Shown here one piece after another: positions 26,996 to 38,255 of a stretch of 64,000 nt of DNA. The stretch's first letter is position 1. Every line of letters starts with the position of its first letter. The stretch covers positions 12,196,001 to 12,260,000 of the forward strand of contig JAZGTH010000058.1 in assembly GCA_036877525.1 (NCBI GenBank), given 5' to 3'. Made by a program: the position numbers and the translations under genes. The notes beneath the pieces were generated by a model. The model was given only the letters and a program-made list of their open reading frames with translations, did not search any database and was not told the origin of the DNA. This DNA comes from Chromobotia macracanthus. Its lineage: Eukaryota > Chordata > Actinopteri > Cypriniformes > Botiidae.

Positions 26996-27445
26996 GTTTG
27001 TGTGTGTGTGTTTGTGTGTGTGTTTGTGCGTGTGTGTGTGTGTGTGTTTTGTGTGTGTGTTTGTGTGTGTGTGTGTTTGTGCGTGTGTGTGTGTGAGTGT
27101 TTGTGTGTGTGAGTGTGTGTGTGTGATTTTTTGTTGTGTGTGTGTGTGTGTGTGTGTGTGAGTGTGTGTGAGTGTTTGTGTGTGTGTGTGAGTGTTTGTG
27201 TGTGTGTGTGTGAGTGTGTGTGTGAGTGTGTGTGTGTATGAGTGTGTGTGTTTGTGTGTGTGTGTGTGCTTGTTTTTTTTTTTTTTGTGTGTTTTTGTGT
27301 GTGTGTGTTTGTGTGTGTGTTTGTGTGTGTGAGTGTGTGTGCGTGTGTGTGTGCGTGTTTGTGTGTGTGAGTGTGTGTGCGTGTTTGTGTGTGTGTGTGT
27401 GTTTGTGCGTGTGTGTGTGTGTGTGTTTGTGCGTGTGTGTGTGTG
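26238..27445. repeat. 1.2-kb TG-rich microsatellite array with an embedded exon copy
   Basis: (TG)n interspersed with TTTGTG, GAGTG and GCGTG units on the plus strand. It runs up to the 5' edge of a tspoap1 coiled-coil exon, and a partial copy of that exon lies inside it (26404-26470). The long His/Thr and Val/Cys open frames here are artefacts of the repeat. Confidence 0.95.
26404..26470 (+). pseudogene. Partial duplicate of a tspoap1 coiled-coil exon inside the TG array
   Basis: The sequence GAAAGAGAGAGAGACAGGAG through GGAAATGAGCA repeats the start of the exon at 27441-27500, with a GA-run difference and one substitution (TTGGAAGAAC against TTGGAGGAAC). It then breaks off into a second TG tract. 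The copy is therefore 5' exon sequence only, duplicated together with the neighbouring TG repeat over a distance of about 1.04 kb. Confidence 0.75.
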
Positions 27446-28363
27446 AGAAAGAGAGAGACAGGAGAGGCAGTTGGAGGAACAGCAAGGAGGAAATGAGCAG
27501 TTATTGGAGGAGGCTGAACTCCTCAGGATGAAAGCTCTGATTGAGCAGGTAGTGTTGGAGGTGATAACATATTGCCTGTTGTGAAGTTTCAGTGTCAAAG
27601 TGCTCGTCTCTTTCAAAGAAACAGTAACCTGTAGTGAGCCATGAGTACCTATGTGAATCTGTCTACACTAGTTCTTTATTGAGAACATCTGATTGACAAT
27701 TTTTTGATTTTTAAAAAATGTTTGCTTTGAGGCTAATAACATCTGTATGCTGATTTCATCTAAAATTATATTGTATGTCTTCTAAAGGTTCATTTTGTCA
27801 GCTTTTACTTTTAGTGTGTTAGTGTACAGCTAGTATATAGATTTAAAGCCAACAGACATGACTTTAAAGCAACAAATCTCCAAATCTGATTTCATCTGGT
27901 CTTGAATGCCATGGAGAAATCTACAGCAGACTGCTACTTTTAAAGTTATTATTAGCAGTTTAAGCTACATTCCTGTATTAAAGGTGCTCCATCCTGTTTA
28001 TTACTAATGTTTGCCAGTCTAGTATCACTATTTCTTTTGCTCATACAGGGATAGTAATTTACAGATAATCCATAATCCTAAATTGTAAACTGTGAAACAT
28101 ACAAGCCATATCTAGACGCCAGAATGTAGAAGCTTGATTAAAGGCTTTTTTATCCTGGGCCAGTAAGCGTGCCCCAAACAACACGTCAAAACAGAAAACA
28201 GTTGTTGTTATTGTTACGTTAATTTCTGAAATGGAAATTAAACCATTGACAATTAAACCATCTCCATTAATACAAGATCTGACAGCAGTGAGACTGATCT
28301 GTTGATGTTGTTGATATGTTTTTATATGTTGTTGATGTGTTGTATGTGTGTTCTGTATTGCAG

Positions 28364-28664
28364 GCTCATGCTGAGAATGAGGAGCTGAGAGAGTAGCTCT
28401 GTGTGTTGAGCTCTCAGCACATTTTAGTTCTGGAGGAGAACCAGTGACTGCATGTAAAGCTGGAGAACCTAGAGTAGGTCCTGAAAGTAACACACTCTAG
28501 AACCAGCAGCTGTACCATCTAATATGTTGCATGCAAGGTGTTTGTGGTAGGTAAAGGGATGATGTTTTGAGTATCTTGTGTGTGTTCTCATGTGAGTGTA
28601 GCACATGCGAGGCAGTGCAGCCATCCTCAAGTTCAAATAGGAAGAACTCAGGAAACTCCAGCTG
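28364..28664 (+). pseudogene. tspoap1: tspoap1 coiled-coil exons with stop codons
   Basis: The exon at 28364-28486 is exactly 41 codons with acceptor TTGCAG and donor GTAACA. It reads AHAENEELRE, stop, LCVLSSQHILVLEENQ, stop, LHVKLENLE, stop, VLK. Two TAGs sit where Gln is expected (CAG to TAG). The next exon starts CACATGCGAGG (HMRG), skips the expected segment of about 15-20 residues, and reads SAAILKFK, stop, EELRKLQL. The stops arise by base substitution, so sequencing indels cannot explain them. Confidence 0.8.
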
Positions 28665-29088
28665 TCTGTCACACACTGTTGTCATAGTGCTCTGCAGAGA
28701 GGAATGAGTTTCCTGCATTAAAGAGATCTGAGAGATGAGTTCAAAGAGTGTTTTACTGTAATGGAGATTATGACACAGATGTTTATGTTGAACCTGGAGC
28801 ATTCCTTTAATATTCTGGCAGAAGTGTGTACAGCAGGTGTGTATGGTCCTAATGAAATCTATCCTTTCTGTTGGCATCATCATTTATACACACACATCCA
28901 CAATCAGTATCAATCAGGGCTTTAATAAATGTGAACTGAAAGTTGGTTTCCTTCTGTACACTGGGCATGAAAACTGTCAAAAACCATGGATTGTAAAACA
29001 ATATTTGACCTGCTTATATTTGTAGCATCACAAGTGTGTTTGCTGTGCAGCTCTATCATGTTGTTAAAGATTTTAAATAAAGATTTCT

Positions 29089-29119
<31 letters not shown>

Positions 29120-32100
29120 ATAAAGAGTCTCAGTTGTTTGCTAATAGAAAATGTAAACATGTCGAGTGTCAAACCAAACAGCTTGCTTACTCACAATGTG
29201 TATCTGCTGAGTTTAATGTGTGTGTTTGTGTTGATTAACTGCTCAGGATCTGAGGCATCTTGTGTTGAACAGAGAACTGGTACAGTACAGAGTGTACACT
29301 TCCTGCCTCATGTGTTTTGCTTCCTGTTCTTCTTGTTCAAAACTACATCACTGATAATTTCATTTTTCTCCTCCAGACGGCTCTGTTTACCCACTAGCCC
29401 AGTTTTTTTTTCCAAATTCTTTGTTTACATGATTGGCATGACAAACATTTAATAATGTTTTATAGCATCAATTAAAATAAATTAAGTGATATAAATGGTG
29501 CTAGTAGAAAAAATAATAATTGTTGTCTATAATTATTAATAATTATTGTCTAATATAATCCAGTAAACAGCTATAACAGTTGGTTTAAAAAGCAGCTTAC
29601 TGTGTAGTTTATCAGTTTGTTTTTCGCTGGAGGTCAATCTCATGATGTTTCTGGAGTCATGCTCTAGCAGTTTCTGATGGCATGCGGCTCAGATTCTGGT
29701 GTATGTGTCTCCTGCAGCGTCTAGTAAAATGTTGATTCAGAAGTTTTTCTCTGTTGTACCTCATTACAAATAAACTTAAACTCTTAAGTTTTGTTTTGCT
29801 TCTAGAAGATTTGGATGTTCTTCAGTGATGTCCTTGCATGGGTGCTGAAACACAGTGTTTAATAATCAGTTGCTGTGACTTCATTTAAAACATGTTTCCT
29901 CTCTTTCTCTCTTTGTGTTTTGTTGACCACTTAGCAGACAACTTTGGACTGTATGAAACAGTCAAAACTTTCAGAACCCTGTTTGTCCCACCCACAGTCA
30001 TCTCTGTCTGTTTGGAGCAGCATTAGGGTTAGTAAAAGTCCCCAGTAGAAGATCAAGTCTGTGACATGTAAAGTCATTAGTTGGATTGTTAGTTGGTTTC
30101 TTCTGGTGTTGTGTCATGGTAAACAGGCTTGCTCAACCTCTTTTTGGTTTTATAAACTGACTGGTTATTGTTTTTACAGGTTGTTTGCGCCTGACACAGT
30201 GTTGCCATACACAAATGCAGTGTACTGTGTTGAATGTGACACATTATGGGTACTTATTTTTAGAGCTGAGAGAGCAGAGTAAGAGAATAAGTGACAGCCA
30301 GCCAGTGTTTGTGCGCAGACCGTGTGCGCAGACTGTGTGCGCACGCTGTGTTTTTGGAACTTGTGTGTTTAGTGTGCCAGGAAGCTGAACCGCAGTGCAG
30401 GGACTGAAAGCATCTATCTGCAGTCTCACAAATTGAACAGAGTTTAGAAAGCTTGTATTCCACACAATTTACTTGATTTACTTTCAGTACAATGACTTTC
30501 ACTCTTTCTCTTGGCTCTCATCATCTGCTGCTCACATGGACTCATTCACTCTATATTTTTCTGCAAGATCAGCAAAGCATCTTTCAAGATAGGGTATATG
30601 TTGTGTGTTATTGTGTTTAAAACAGACTCACATCTGTGTGCTTTTCTCAGACTCTGATTGTTGACCTGAGACTTTACAACCAGCATGTACATGAAGAAAC
30701 TGTAATTTAAATGGAATTTTGACATTTCTTTGACATTTCATTAACACACCATCAATTTTTCCATCTGTAAAGATTGTTTTAGTGCAGATAGTTCCAGACG
30801 ATGTGTGAGATCACTGCTCATTGCATGTTCTCCTGCACCTTTGTTAGATGTTGCTGTAGTCCTGCATTCTGCCTCTACTCCCCACGCAGCTGAGCTGTTG
30901 TGCCCCAAGCACACTTCCAGACATTAGTGTGAAATCTGGATCCATGTCCAGCCCTATGTCTCCCTAATCTGACACCACGCACCATTCGCCCAGATCTGCT
31001 GGGTCTCACCTTGCCAGTCCCTGAAAGTCCAGCCCGAGGTGACACACTAGACTGCTCACACATGGATGTTCAGTACACACACACACTGATGGTCGATCAT
31101 TTGTCACATTCTGTGTTTTCTGCATGAATAGCAGCGTCAGTCTGGCTTCTGTAATGAGTTTATCTTAGTGATATTCTGTAGCTTCTACTCTTAGTTTTGA
31201 TGATAATTTAGCTGAAGATTGTTTAGAAATGAAACTGGTGTGAGCGTGTGTGTCTGTGATATTCAGTGAGATGATCCTGTAAAGTGCTGGATTATGATGG
31301 TTGTAGTAGTTGTAAGTGATTATCCATTAACGCTTTGACCCTTGAGCTATAAATACAGCCTGCATGAGTCAGGTCACTTGTACTCTCAGTAATATCACTA
31401 TAGATTTAATTGCGGATTAGTCTGCAGAGGATTGTTATTAGAGACACAGATTTCTCACAAGTGTGTATGTATATGTGTATGGAACTGGAGTGTTTTCACC
31501 TGTATAAGTGCAGTTGTTTTGCATTTACAGTTCTGGTTTTCATGGTTTCAGTTAGACATGATTTTAGAAAGCGATTTCTCTGTGTTTGGGTTTGTAGCTG
31601 TTTTTTCATAGAACTATTTACAGAATTTAGTGGGCCATGACCTTTGACATTTTAGTCCTGCAGTCTTAGAAATAAAAGTTTTTTTTTTCAGCTGCATGGT
31701 CCCATAAAGAACCTGCAACATAACTTTTACAAAAGGTTCTACAGACTATAAAATGATAAGCATGGTAAGTGGTGCTTTCAAGAACCTTTGACTGGAAGAG
31801 CAACCAGAAGTGTTTTTTATGGCATCACTGCCAAGAACCTTTTAAGAACTTTTATTTTATGAGCATTTACAGATGATATTTGATTCTTCCATCCCATGAT
31901 GTTAAGTTTGTACAGTTTGTACAGAGTGTGCAGGTGGACACTGCTGGTGAAGTGGGTTGGAGTTGGTTGTTGATGTAACTCCTGCTCTGTATTTAACTGC
32001 ATGCTAATGCTCTAGCTCATGCAAAACTGCATGCTGTAACCATGGCGATCTGCATCCAACACACCCTACTGTTCTAAACCACTTGACAGTTTTGTTTGTC

Positions 32101-32426
32101 ATGTTTGTTTGTTGGTTTTGGTTCACGGGTGACCTGCATGTAATTTATAAATTTGACTTCAGTGTGTTTCTCAGAGTGTTTTTTGTATGAAGTGAACTTT
32201 GTAAGTGCCTTTTGTTCTTTTTTCAGTTTGTTTATCATGTAGTAGGCTTAATGGCCTTTTTTAAGACCAAAAACATTTGTTTTTCTGAAGTATTGTTAGA
32301 GGAGAATTTTCACGTAGCTACACACTGAACAGACTCCTGATACCTTACACATATAGACCTGTATATATACATACACACAGTGAGGTTTGACATGAGTCGC
32401 AGTAAACTGACCGTTAATCACTCCAG
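28665..32426. other. Degenerate internal region of the tspoap1 remnant
   Basis: The FN3 and first two SH3 exons of a RIM-binding protein should lie here, but I recognise none. The region contains a (TA)n run at about 29095-29120, a MITE-like element at about 31660-31860 and otherwise AT-rich unique sequence. The small open frames match nothing I know. Confidence 0.5.
31660..31860. mobile_element. MITE-like element with AAAGAACC motifs
   Basis: The ends share AAATAAAAGTT in inverted orientation, and several AAAGAACC/AGAACCTTT blocks lie between them. This is the same family as the copy at about 16140-16285. Confidence 0.45.
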
Positions 32427-33054
32427 GCTGAGCTGACCTTCAGCACGGGCAACATCTTCTGTGTGTTTGGTGATATGGACAATGATAGATTCTACTATGT
32501 GAGTTTCTTTCTCTAGTTTTACATCTGTTGTATATGATATATTTGTCTGGTACATATTACCAGACAAATTATGGTATCCCATACCCAACATGTGACCTGT
32601 GGTCAGTGGCCAGCGCTGGAATCAAACCAGCAACCTCCTGATTAAAAGCCGGGTGTAGTAACCAGTAGGTCACAACTGCCTAATTGTCTGCCTGCTGTAT
32701 GATTGGCTGGCTGAGCACAGCAGCTGTGCATGATGGGCGTTTGTGTTTCAGGGGGATTTTAATGGACACAGAGGCCTTGTCCTGTCAAACTTCATGCAGG
32801 TCTTTCCAGAGACAGAAGAGGATGGAGCACCCAGACAGCTGCAGATATTCAAAGGTGTGTGTTTGTTTGTCTAGTGTATCTCAATGTTATGCATTGCATG
32901 AATGTTTCTATTCTGTTCTGTCATCACAGTCTGTTTACAGTGTATTTCAGCTGTTTTGTTGTGCATGTTGTCTTATGTGTGCTCCTTCTCTCTCTCTCTC
33001 TGTTTCTTTTGTCCTGCATGATCTTCAGAGGCACAAGAGAGAAGTTCATTTTAA
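32427..33054 (+). pseudogene. tspoap1: tspoap1 third SH3 and C-terminal exons (still open)
   Basis: Three exons at 32427-32498 (24 codons), 32752-32854 and 33029-33054 splice in frame with GT-AG borders and end at TAA. The first two give the RT-loop and C-terminal strands of an SH3 domain. Key changes suggest relaxed constraint: the conserved LVPSNF is LVLSNF (Pro lost), and the Gly before FYY is Arg. The upstream half of the domain, with the tyrosine motif, was not found. A tRNA-type SINE lies in the intron between the first two exons. Confidence 0.75.
32560..32682 (-). mobile_element. tRNA-derived SINE (head part)
   Basis: Read on the minus strand it has a box-A-like segment (GTGACCTACTGGTTA) and a box-B-like GGTTTGATTCC about 40 bases later, which is the internal Pol III promoter of a tRNA-derived SINE. 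It sits in the intron between the two SH3 exons of the tspoap1 remnant. Confidence 0.6.
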
Positions 33055-35860
33055 ACAGTGTCTGTGTGTTATTAAGGAAATCTGACCCTCAACCCTGAAA
33101 CAGATTCCCAGTCCAGATTAAATGTGAATTGTCATTTCTGCACCACTACTACAACCAAATGGAATTGCAATAATAATAATTGTTTTAAAATGTGTACATT
33201 ATTTGTTCATGTCCCTCTGTGCCTTGTAATTAAATGGTTTAATTCACATTCATTTATTTGTGTATAAACCCCAGCGTCTGTCCACTTCAGAGCCCCATTC
33301 TCCCTAAAACCTCTCTGTTTGAGAAGAAATAGAATGGGTTCTTCTCCAAGTACAGAAAGCTCTTCAAAAATAGGATAGATAGGCAATAGGATTTGAGCAT
33401 GATGGATTTGTAGTCAGTTTTGTTAAAATTGTGTGCGTGTGTGTGCACGTGTGTGTGTGTATCTGAGATTGCTTCTGATTCCCAGATTCTTGCCATACTG
33501 ACTCAGAATCAGCTGATTCAGACTCTTGTGGAAATGTTTTCTGTCTGTGTAAACAGGGAAACAAGTTTGTCACTATTTAAACCATTTAAAGCTGTGATCA
33601 GGGCTTGTGCCTGTTAAAAACGCTAACTGTGTGTTCAGCATTAGTAAGAAAATACTTGTCAAAAGGATAACTGAAATTTTAGACTGTGTACTTGGATACA
33701 TTTACACATTTGGCAGAAGCTTTTATCCAAAGCGACTTACAGTACATTCAAATTACAAATTTTTCAAGTACACCTGCTCCCCTGGGAATCAAACCCACAA
33801 TCTTTGTGCAATGCTCTACCAACTAAGCTACAGGAATATCATATTAACCTAACCCTAACCCTATCATATTAACAAAACTAAATCAGCATGATATTATCAG
33901 ATGCCACCAGCTAGTATTCAGAGCAGTTGTTCACTGAAAAGCAAAGTTCACTTAATAGTACTCAAATTAATATACAGTGCTGGTGAAATGATGGAGAAAC
34001 TGTGTGTGGTCAGTTATTGCACAAATTTTGGAAAATCAAGTGAAAAGGAGTGACAATATAGTTTATTACCACAATATGTTTTGCACAGAAGGTGAGCTCC
34101 AGAGCTGCAGAAGTGTCTTTTTCCTGTTCTATATGAACAGTGTTATCTGGTTAAAGCTACAGGATGTGGTAGTGTGACCACAAAAACTAACCTGCTGTTT
34201 GTACTTAAACTCTTTTGAGGTCAGCGCTGGCTGCCTACAGATCTTGCATTTTGATTCCATGAATTAATATCAGAATGATCTGCTTGACCAAGAGCGAAGC
34301 CAGAAACTTGTGATCAGACTGCTGGATCTTGACACATACACCTGAATTTGTGTTTTCTGCAATTTCAAGCGTTTCAGCTAAATTCTAGAAACAGAATCTA
34401 CAGTTCAGTGGGTTTTTAAGGGGATATAGAGAAGCTCATGTGTTATTGTTTGTCTGACTTCAACAAGTCAGACAAACTTGGTTTTTTTTTCTAATTAAAA
34501 AGTTTGCTTAAAGTTGTGAAAAACAGACAGCACATATATTTAGGTTTATATTGGTTCATACTCTGGCAGCTGTAAAGATTTAGCATGTTAGAATAACACT
34601 CTCCATCGGCTGTTACAGCAGAACTGTTGGAATATGATATGCAGTAAACATTTGTGTGCTGAACATTTTGAATGTGTTTTTGTCCTCTGAACTTCTGTGT
34701 GGTTTGACAGAGCTCATGTGAAATGATTTTACGTCTTCAGCACAGTCCTGCTCATCCAGACTGTCCAAACCACTAGATTGAACTTGCCAAACCTTTAGGT
34801 GCTCTGCATGTCACTACAGCGTCTAGAGACCAATCACCAAACGCCAGCCACGTAGAGGGCGGAGCTAGAGTTGACATCACAGACAGGAAGTAGGTTAAAC
34901 TTTCAACTACTCTCAAAGACTCTCGCACTTAGTTTTTCCAAGTAGGCAAAACAAAAAAAGATTTACACTGGTTTTGATCTTGCTGATTTGTTAATTAAGA
35001 TTGTTAATTAAGAACAGCATGCTTGATATGTGTGTGGGGAGTGATGCTGTCTGCAGTAAGAGATTTTCTCCTAGTTGCACTATAATCTGTCCTGCCACAG
35101 TGTGTGTTCACATTCATGGCAGATTTTCATTGTCAGCTCTAGGTCCTATTAAACATTTATAAGACCTGGTTTAGTTTTAAGGTACAGCTTACTGAGGCTG
35201 TACTTGTATTGACTGCAGGCATCTCAGGGTTTGTGCTGTACACAGTGAACCTCTAGTATTATAGAAATATAGAGACTGCATTAGCAGTTTGTGTGTATAT
35301 CATGGGCAGTGTTGAGTTTGATGTAGTTTTGTGATTTTTTAAGCTATGATATTTTGACCTCTTTTTGACCTGAAATTGATCTGTAAACAATGCCTCTTTT
35401 GGTAAAGTGATTTATTTGTGTGTGTCTGGTTTCTTTGTTTGCATGTTGGATTAGGGATATTGGATTAGTAACATGAGCAATGCGCTATTTCGAGTGATGT
35501 ACCTGAAGTGAATGAAAAACAAAAATGTATTTTCACATTAAAGTGTAATGTGTGCTGAGTTGTTGTAAATGACTCAAATGAAAAACACTTGTTTTTATTG
35601 AAACTTGAAGAGGGATCTAAAGGATTAGATTTGAACAACATGACTGTATAAGACACAGTTGAAGTATTGAGACAACAGCAGTGTGTCTTCAGTGTGTCAG
35701 CAGAGGAACTGTGCTTGAGTCTCTGCAGGCGTACAGCCATCTCACGTGCACGTACATGAACACACTGTGAGATCTGCACAGCTTTATGAAACAAAGCAAG
35801 TTCCTCTTTTGTGTTATTCCTTCAGTTCTGTGAGGATCTCCTGATGTTCTCCCAGCAGCC
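33055..35860. other. Spacer between the tspoap1 remnant and mir-142
   Basis: No coding gene is seen. It contains a minus-strand SINE (33697-33836), a short telomere-like CCTAACCCTAACCCT run (33848-33862) and a perfect 13-bp hairpin with a 4-base loop at 34448-34477 followed by a T run. Confidence 0.5.
33697..33836 (-). mobile_element. tRNA-derived SINE with L2-like tail
   Basis: On the minus strand it begins CTGTAGCTTAGTTGGTAGAG, has a box B of GGGTTTGATTCCC, and ends AAGTCGCTTTGGATAAAAGC with TGCCAAATG. This is the same family as the full copy at 43085-43242. A short telomere-like motif lies next to its 5' end. Confidence 0.8.
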
Positions 35861-35861
35861 A

Positions 35862-35949
35862 ACAGTACACTCATCCATAAAGTAGGAAACACTACACTGT
35901 GTCCACGGGGTTTAGTAGTGCTTTCTACTTTATGGATGACTGCACTGTA
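35862..35949 (-). ncRNA. mir142: pre-miR-142 hairpin
   Basis: Read on the minus strand, the hairpin has a 5' arm starting CATAAAGTAGAAAGCACTAC (35934 down to 35914, miR-142-5p) and a 3' arm starting TGTAGTGTTTCCTACTTTAT (35896 down to 35874, miR-142-3p). A loop of about 17 bases (AAACCCCGTGGACACAG) separates them. Both mature arms match the vertebrate sequences I know, and flanking stem bases (ACAGTGCAGTCA and TGAGTGTACTGT) also pair. miR-142 is abundant in blood and immune cells and shapes haematopoietic development. Its position between TSPOAP1 and SUPT4H1, on the same strand as supt4h1, matches human 17q22. Zebrafish has two mir-142 genes. Full conservation of both arms inside a decaying block argues for function. 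Confidence 0.96.
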
Positions 35950-36889
35950 CATCCAGAGATGGATCTCCTCGTCTTCACATACACACACACACTGTTGAAC
36001 TTCTGTGCTCTTCACAAGCAGCCATGTGAACCGCACCCAAACCTCACACTGCTCGTGGCTTCACCAGAATATCAGAATAATATATATTATTATTGGAACT
36101 TACAAGATGGTAAAAAGTACAAAGTACAACTCTTTCCAGTTCATTAAACTCAATTATTTGGCAAATGATGGACAAAAACATACAGCAAATTCAGAGCACC
36201 AATCACAGGGTTCGATTTGTTTTGGTTTGTTTTTTCATACAGGACTCACATTAACTTCTACAGAGGGGTTCAAAGCATTTAAATAGGAGAACAGAAAATG
36301 CGAAGGGTGTCTACACAAACATCTTCTGATCGGCTGTATTACTGATCACAGCAGCCATTTTGAACTGCGTGAGTAAGCTTTTCATCCTACATACACTTTA
36401 ACTGCTCATATTTACTGCTCATATTCTTCTTTAAATACCAGAGTTTCTAATTTTTGCTGTTAGTTTGTACGAACGTAAAGTAAACTGTACAAACCACACT
36501 GATAGAAAGAAAATGAACATGGTGATTTTTAAATTTTTAAAAAGTCATTCTTGTACACAATTATGTTACAGGTTTTACATTAAGGTATACAGAAATTTGA
36601 ATGGCTATGTACTGTATATCAAAATAATAAACAAAAAATGTAATCAGATATTGTATTTATGTGAATCTGTACATAGAAAATCCAACAAGACATTGTTTTT
36701 CCTTTCATACATTAAAGTGAGAATTATTAGTTGCAAATATTCCTGCAAAACTAAAATACATCAAGTTATACATTGTTACATTAATAAAAAAGGAATTTAA
36801 ACTGATATTAATGAGTGTCAAAACAGTTTATTGCTTCCGGCACACACAGTATAACCATGACAGAATAAATATTTCCGATGCAAACCTGC

Positions 36890-37230
36890 AGTTTTATACA
36901 TACCTGTCAGTCAATCCCATCAGTGCCTTTCTTGACACTGTTTCTTTGAAGAGGTTCTTCTCTGGTGGTCTCATCAGGGTCTTTGGTGTCTTCCTCTCCA
37001 GAACAAGTAGAAATGGGCCTAAACCTGGAGAACTTCTCTTATTTAACCTTCTTGCCAACCACGTGACCCTCAACCACACAGGAAGAGGTGTAACAGTCAC
37101 GGCCTCACGCTCGTTGAAGTGCATGCTAATGTCCACACGCCTGCAGATCTTCAGCATGCAGCGCTGCTTCCTCTTGCTGTGGCCGCTGCCTCTTTTAAAT
37201 GCAGCAGGTGCAGTTTCTTGGCCTTCTGGT
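36890..37230 (-). other. Unrecognised minus-strand ORF segment
   Basis: From about 37230 downwards the minus strand reads PEGQETAPAAFKRGSG, then HSKRKQRCMLKICRRVDISM and HFNEREAVTVTPLPVW. After that, one frame stays open (87 codons from the internal Met) while another resumes with EGHVVGKKVK, stop, EKFSRF and an acidic Glu/Asp/Thr segment. It is basic and Cys-containing, with higher GC than its surroundings. I do not recognise the family. It may be a broken exon of a gene or a retrocopy, or it may be chance. Confidence 0.25.
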
Positions 37231-38069
37231 TACAGTGTCAGTTCTGTAAACTGCTTTTGTTCGGTTTTAGTGCCTCAAAATGTCTCGCTTCAAATTAAAG
37301 TCAATCTATGCCATTACGTGTGTAAACACAAAAAAATACTGTTTTTGTGACACAATATTGACACATTGTTTCTGGAAGCTAAAACAAGTCCAGAGGTCTT
37401 TTATTAAAGACAACCAAAGAAGCCAAATCTGCTGCTAATAGTTTGTCTCTCAGCCTGTACCCTGAACACACAACACGCGTGGACTTTCTCTGTACTTTTA
37501 TTGTCCCACACAGTGTTTTAATCTGCATTTCTGTTCTTCTGAGATCTTCTGGCTGCTGCTTGCTTAACAGTTGCAACACAAGAGGAAATGCCAAAGTCTA
37601 TCTGTTAATGTCCTGCAGAGGGAAGTGCTAAAGGATCCAGTGTGTGAGGAAAGTGTGTACGACAATTAACACCAAGACTTCACATCTAATATTGAGGAAA
37701 CGTATGTCTGTGTATCTGAACGAGAAACATATAATGAACTGAAATAGACATATAATTTAAAAATTGTTGCATTAGAGAATGTGGAGATATTGTTGAATGA
37801 AGAAAACACTGAAGATATAATCAGTTCAGGCACAGGAAGAACCGTAGAGCTATTCAAGCATGTTATTTCCTGTGTGCACGCCTGCAACATCTGCAGAGAA
37901 AATTTCTTGTGTGCATGCAACACATGTCTGTTGTCAGTCACTCATGTCAAATAATGTGTCATGTTCGCAGTAACTTATGGTATGGATAGAAAATGTGACA
38001 TCTCAACTGAGGGTTTGATTGGTTTATGTTCTGATTCTGGTGAGCTTGTCTCTTTGTCATTTTATGGGA

Positions 38070-38255
38070 CAGTCGTGGCCTAACTGTTAGAGAGTCTGAC
38101 TTGTAAAGCGAAGGTTGCAGGTTTGGGAAATGGGTGAGATGCCCTTGAGCAAGGCACTTTCCTTTTTGTGTTCACTGCTCACTGGATAGGTTAAATGCAA
38201 AGGTCACATTTCAAGTATGGGTTTCCATACACTGAGAAATACATCACGTTCACTA
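38070..38255 (+). mobile_element. tRNA-derived SINE with CCTTGAGCAAGGCAC core
   Basis: The box-A-like GTGGCCTAACTGTTAGAGAG is followed by a degenerate box B (GGTTGCAGGTTTGGG). The core then reads TGCCCTTGAGCAAGGCAC and CACTGCTCACTGGATAGGTT, typical of a fish V-SINE/HE1-like family. Confidence 0.7.

Larger units (their letters stand above)
27445..33054 (+). pseudogene. tspoap1: tspoap1 (RIM-binding protein 1) remnant: coiled-coil and last SH3 exons
   Basis: Five pieces in gene order: 27445-27548 (QERQLEEQQGGNEQLLEEAE...), 28364-28486, 28602-about 28664, 32427-32498 with 32752-32854, and 33029-33054. The first three resemble the RIM-BP N-terminal coiled coil (for example LENLE-x-VLK followed by HMR). 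The last pieces match the third SH3 domain (AELTFSTGNIFCVFGDMD then GDFNGHRGLVLSNF) and a short final exon. Exon 28364-28486 has three in-frame stops, and the next exon has one plus an internal deletion. The FN3 repeats, the first two SH3 domains and the ALYDY half of the third SH3 were not found. RIM-BPs tie calcium channels to RIM at presynaptic active zones. Position beside mir-142 and supt4h1, as in human 17q22, favours TSPOAP1 over RIMBP2. Confidence 0.8.

Noticed and set aside
26157..27616. His/Thr-rich ORFs of 442 and 461 codons (minus) and Val/Cys ORFs (plus)
   Set aside because: Translation of the TG microsatellite in different frames; no domain and no codon bias.
27445..33054. RIMBP2 instead of TSPOAP1 as the identity of the RIM-BP remnant
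   Set aside because: Protein pieces alone cannot decide, but the neighbours mir-142, supt4h1, rnf43 and mtmr4 are those of TSPOAP1.
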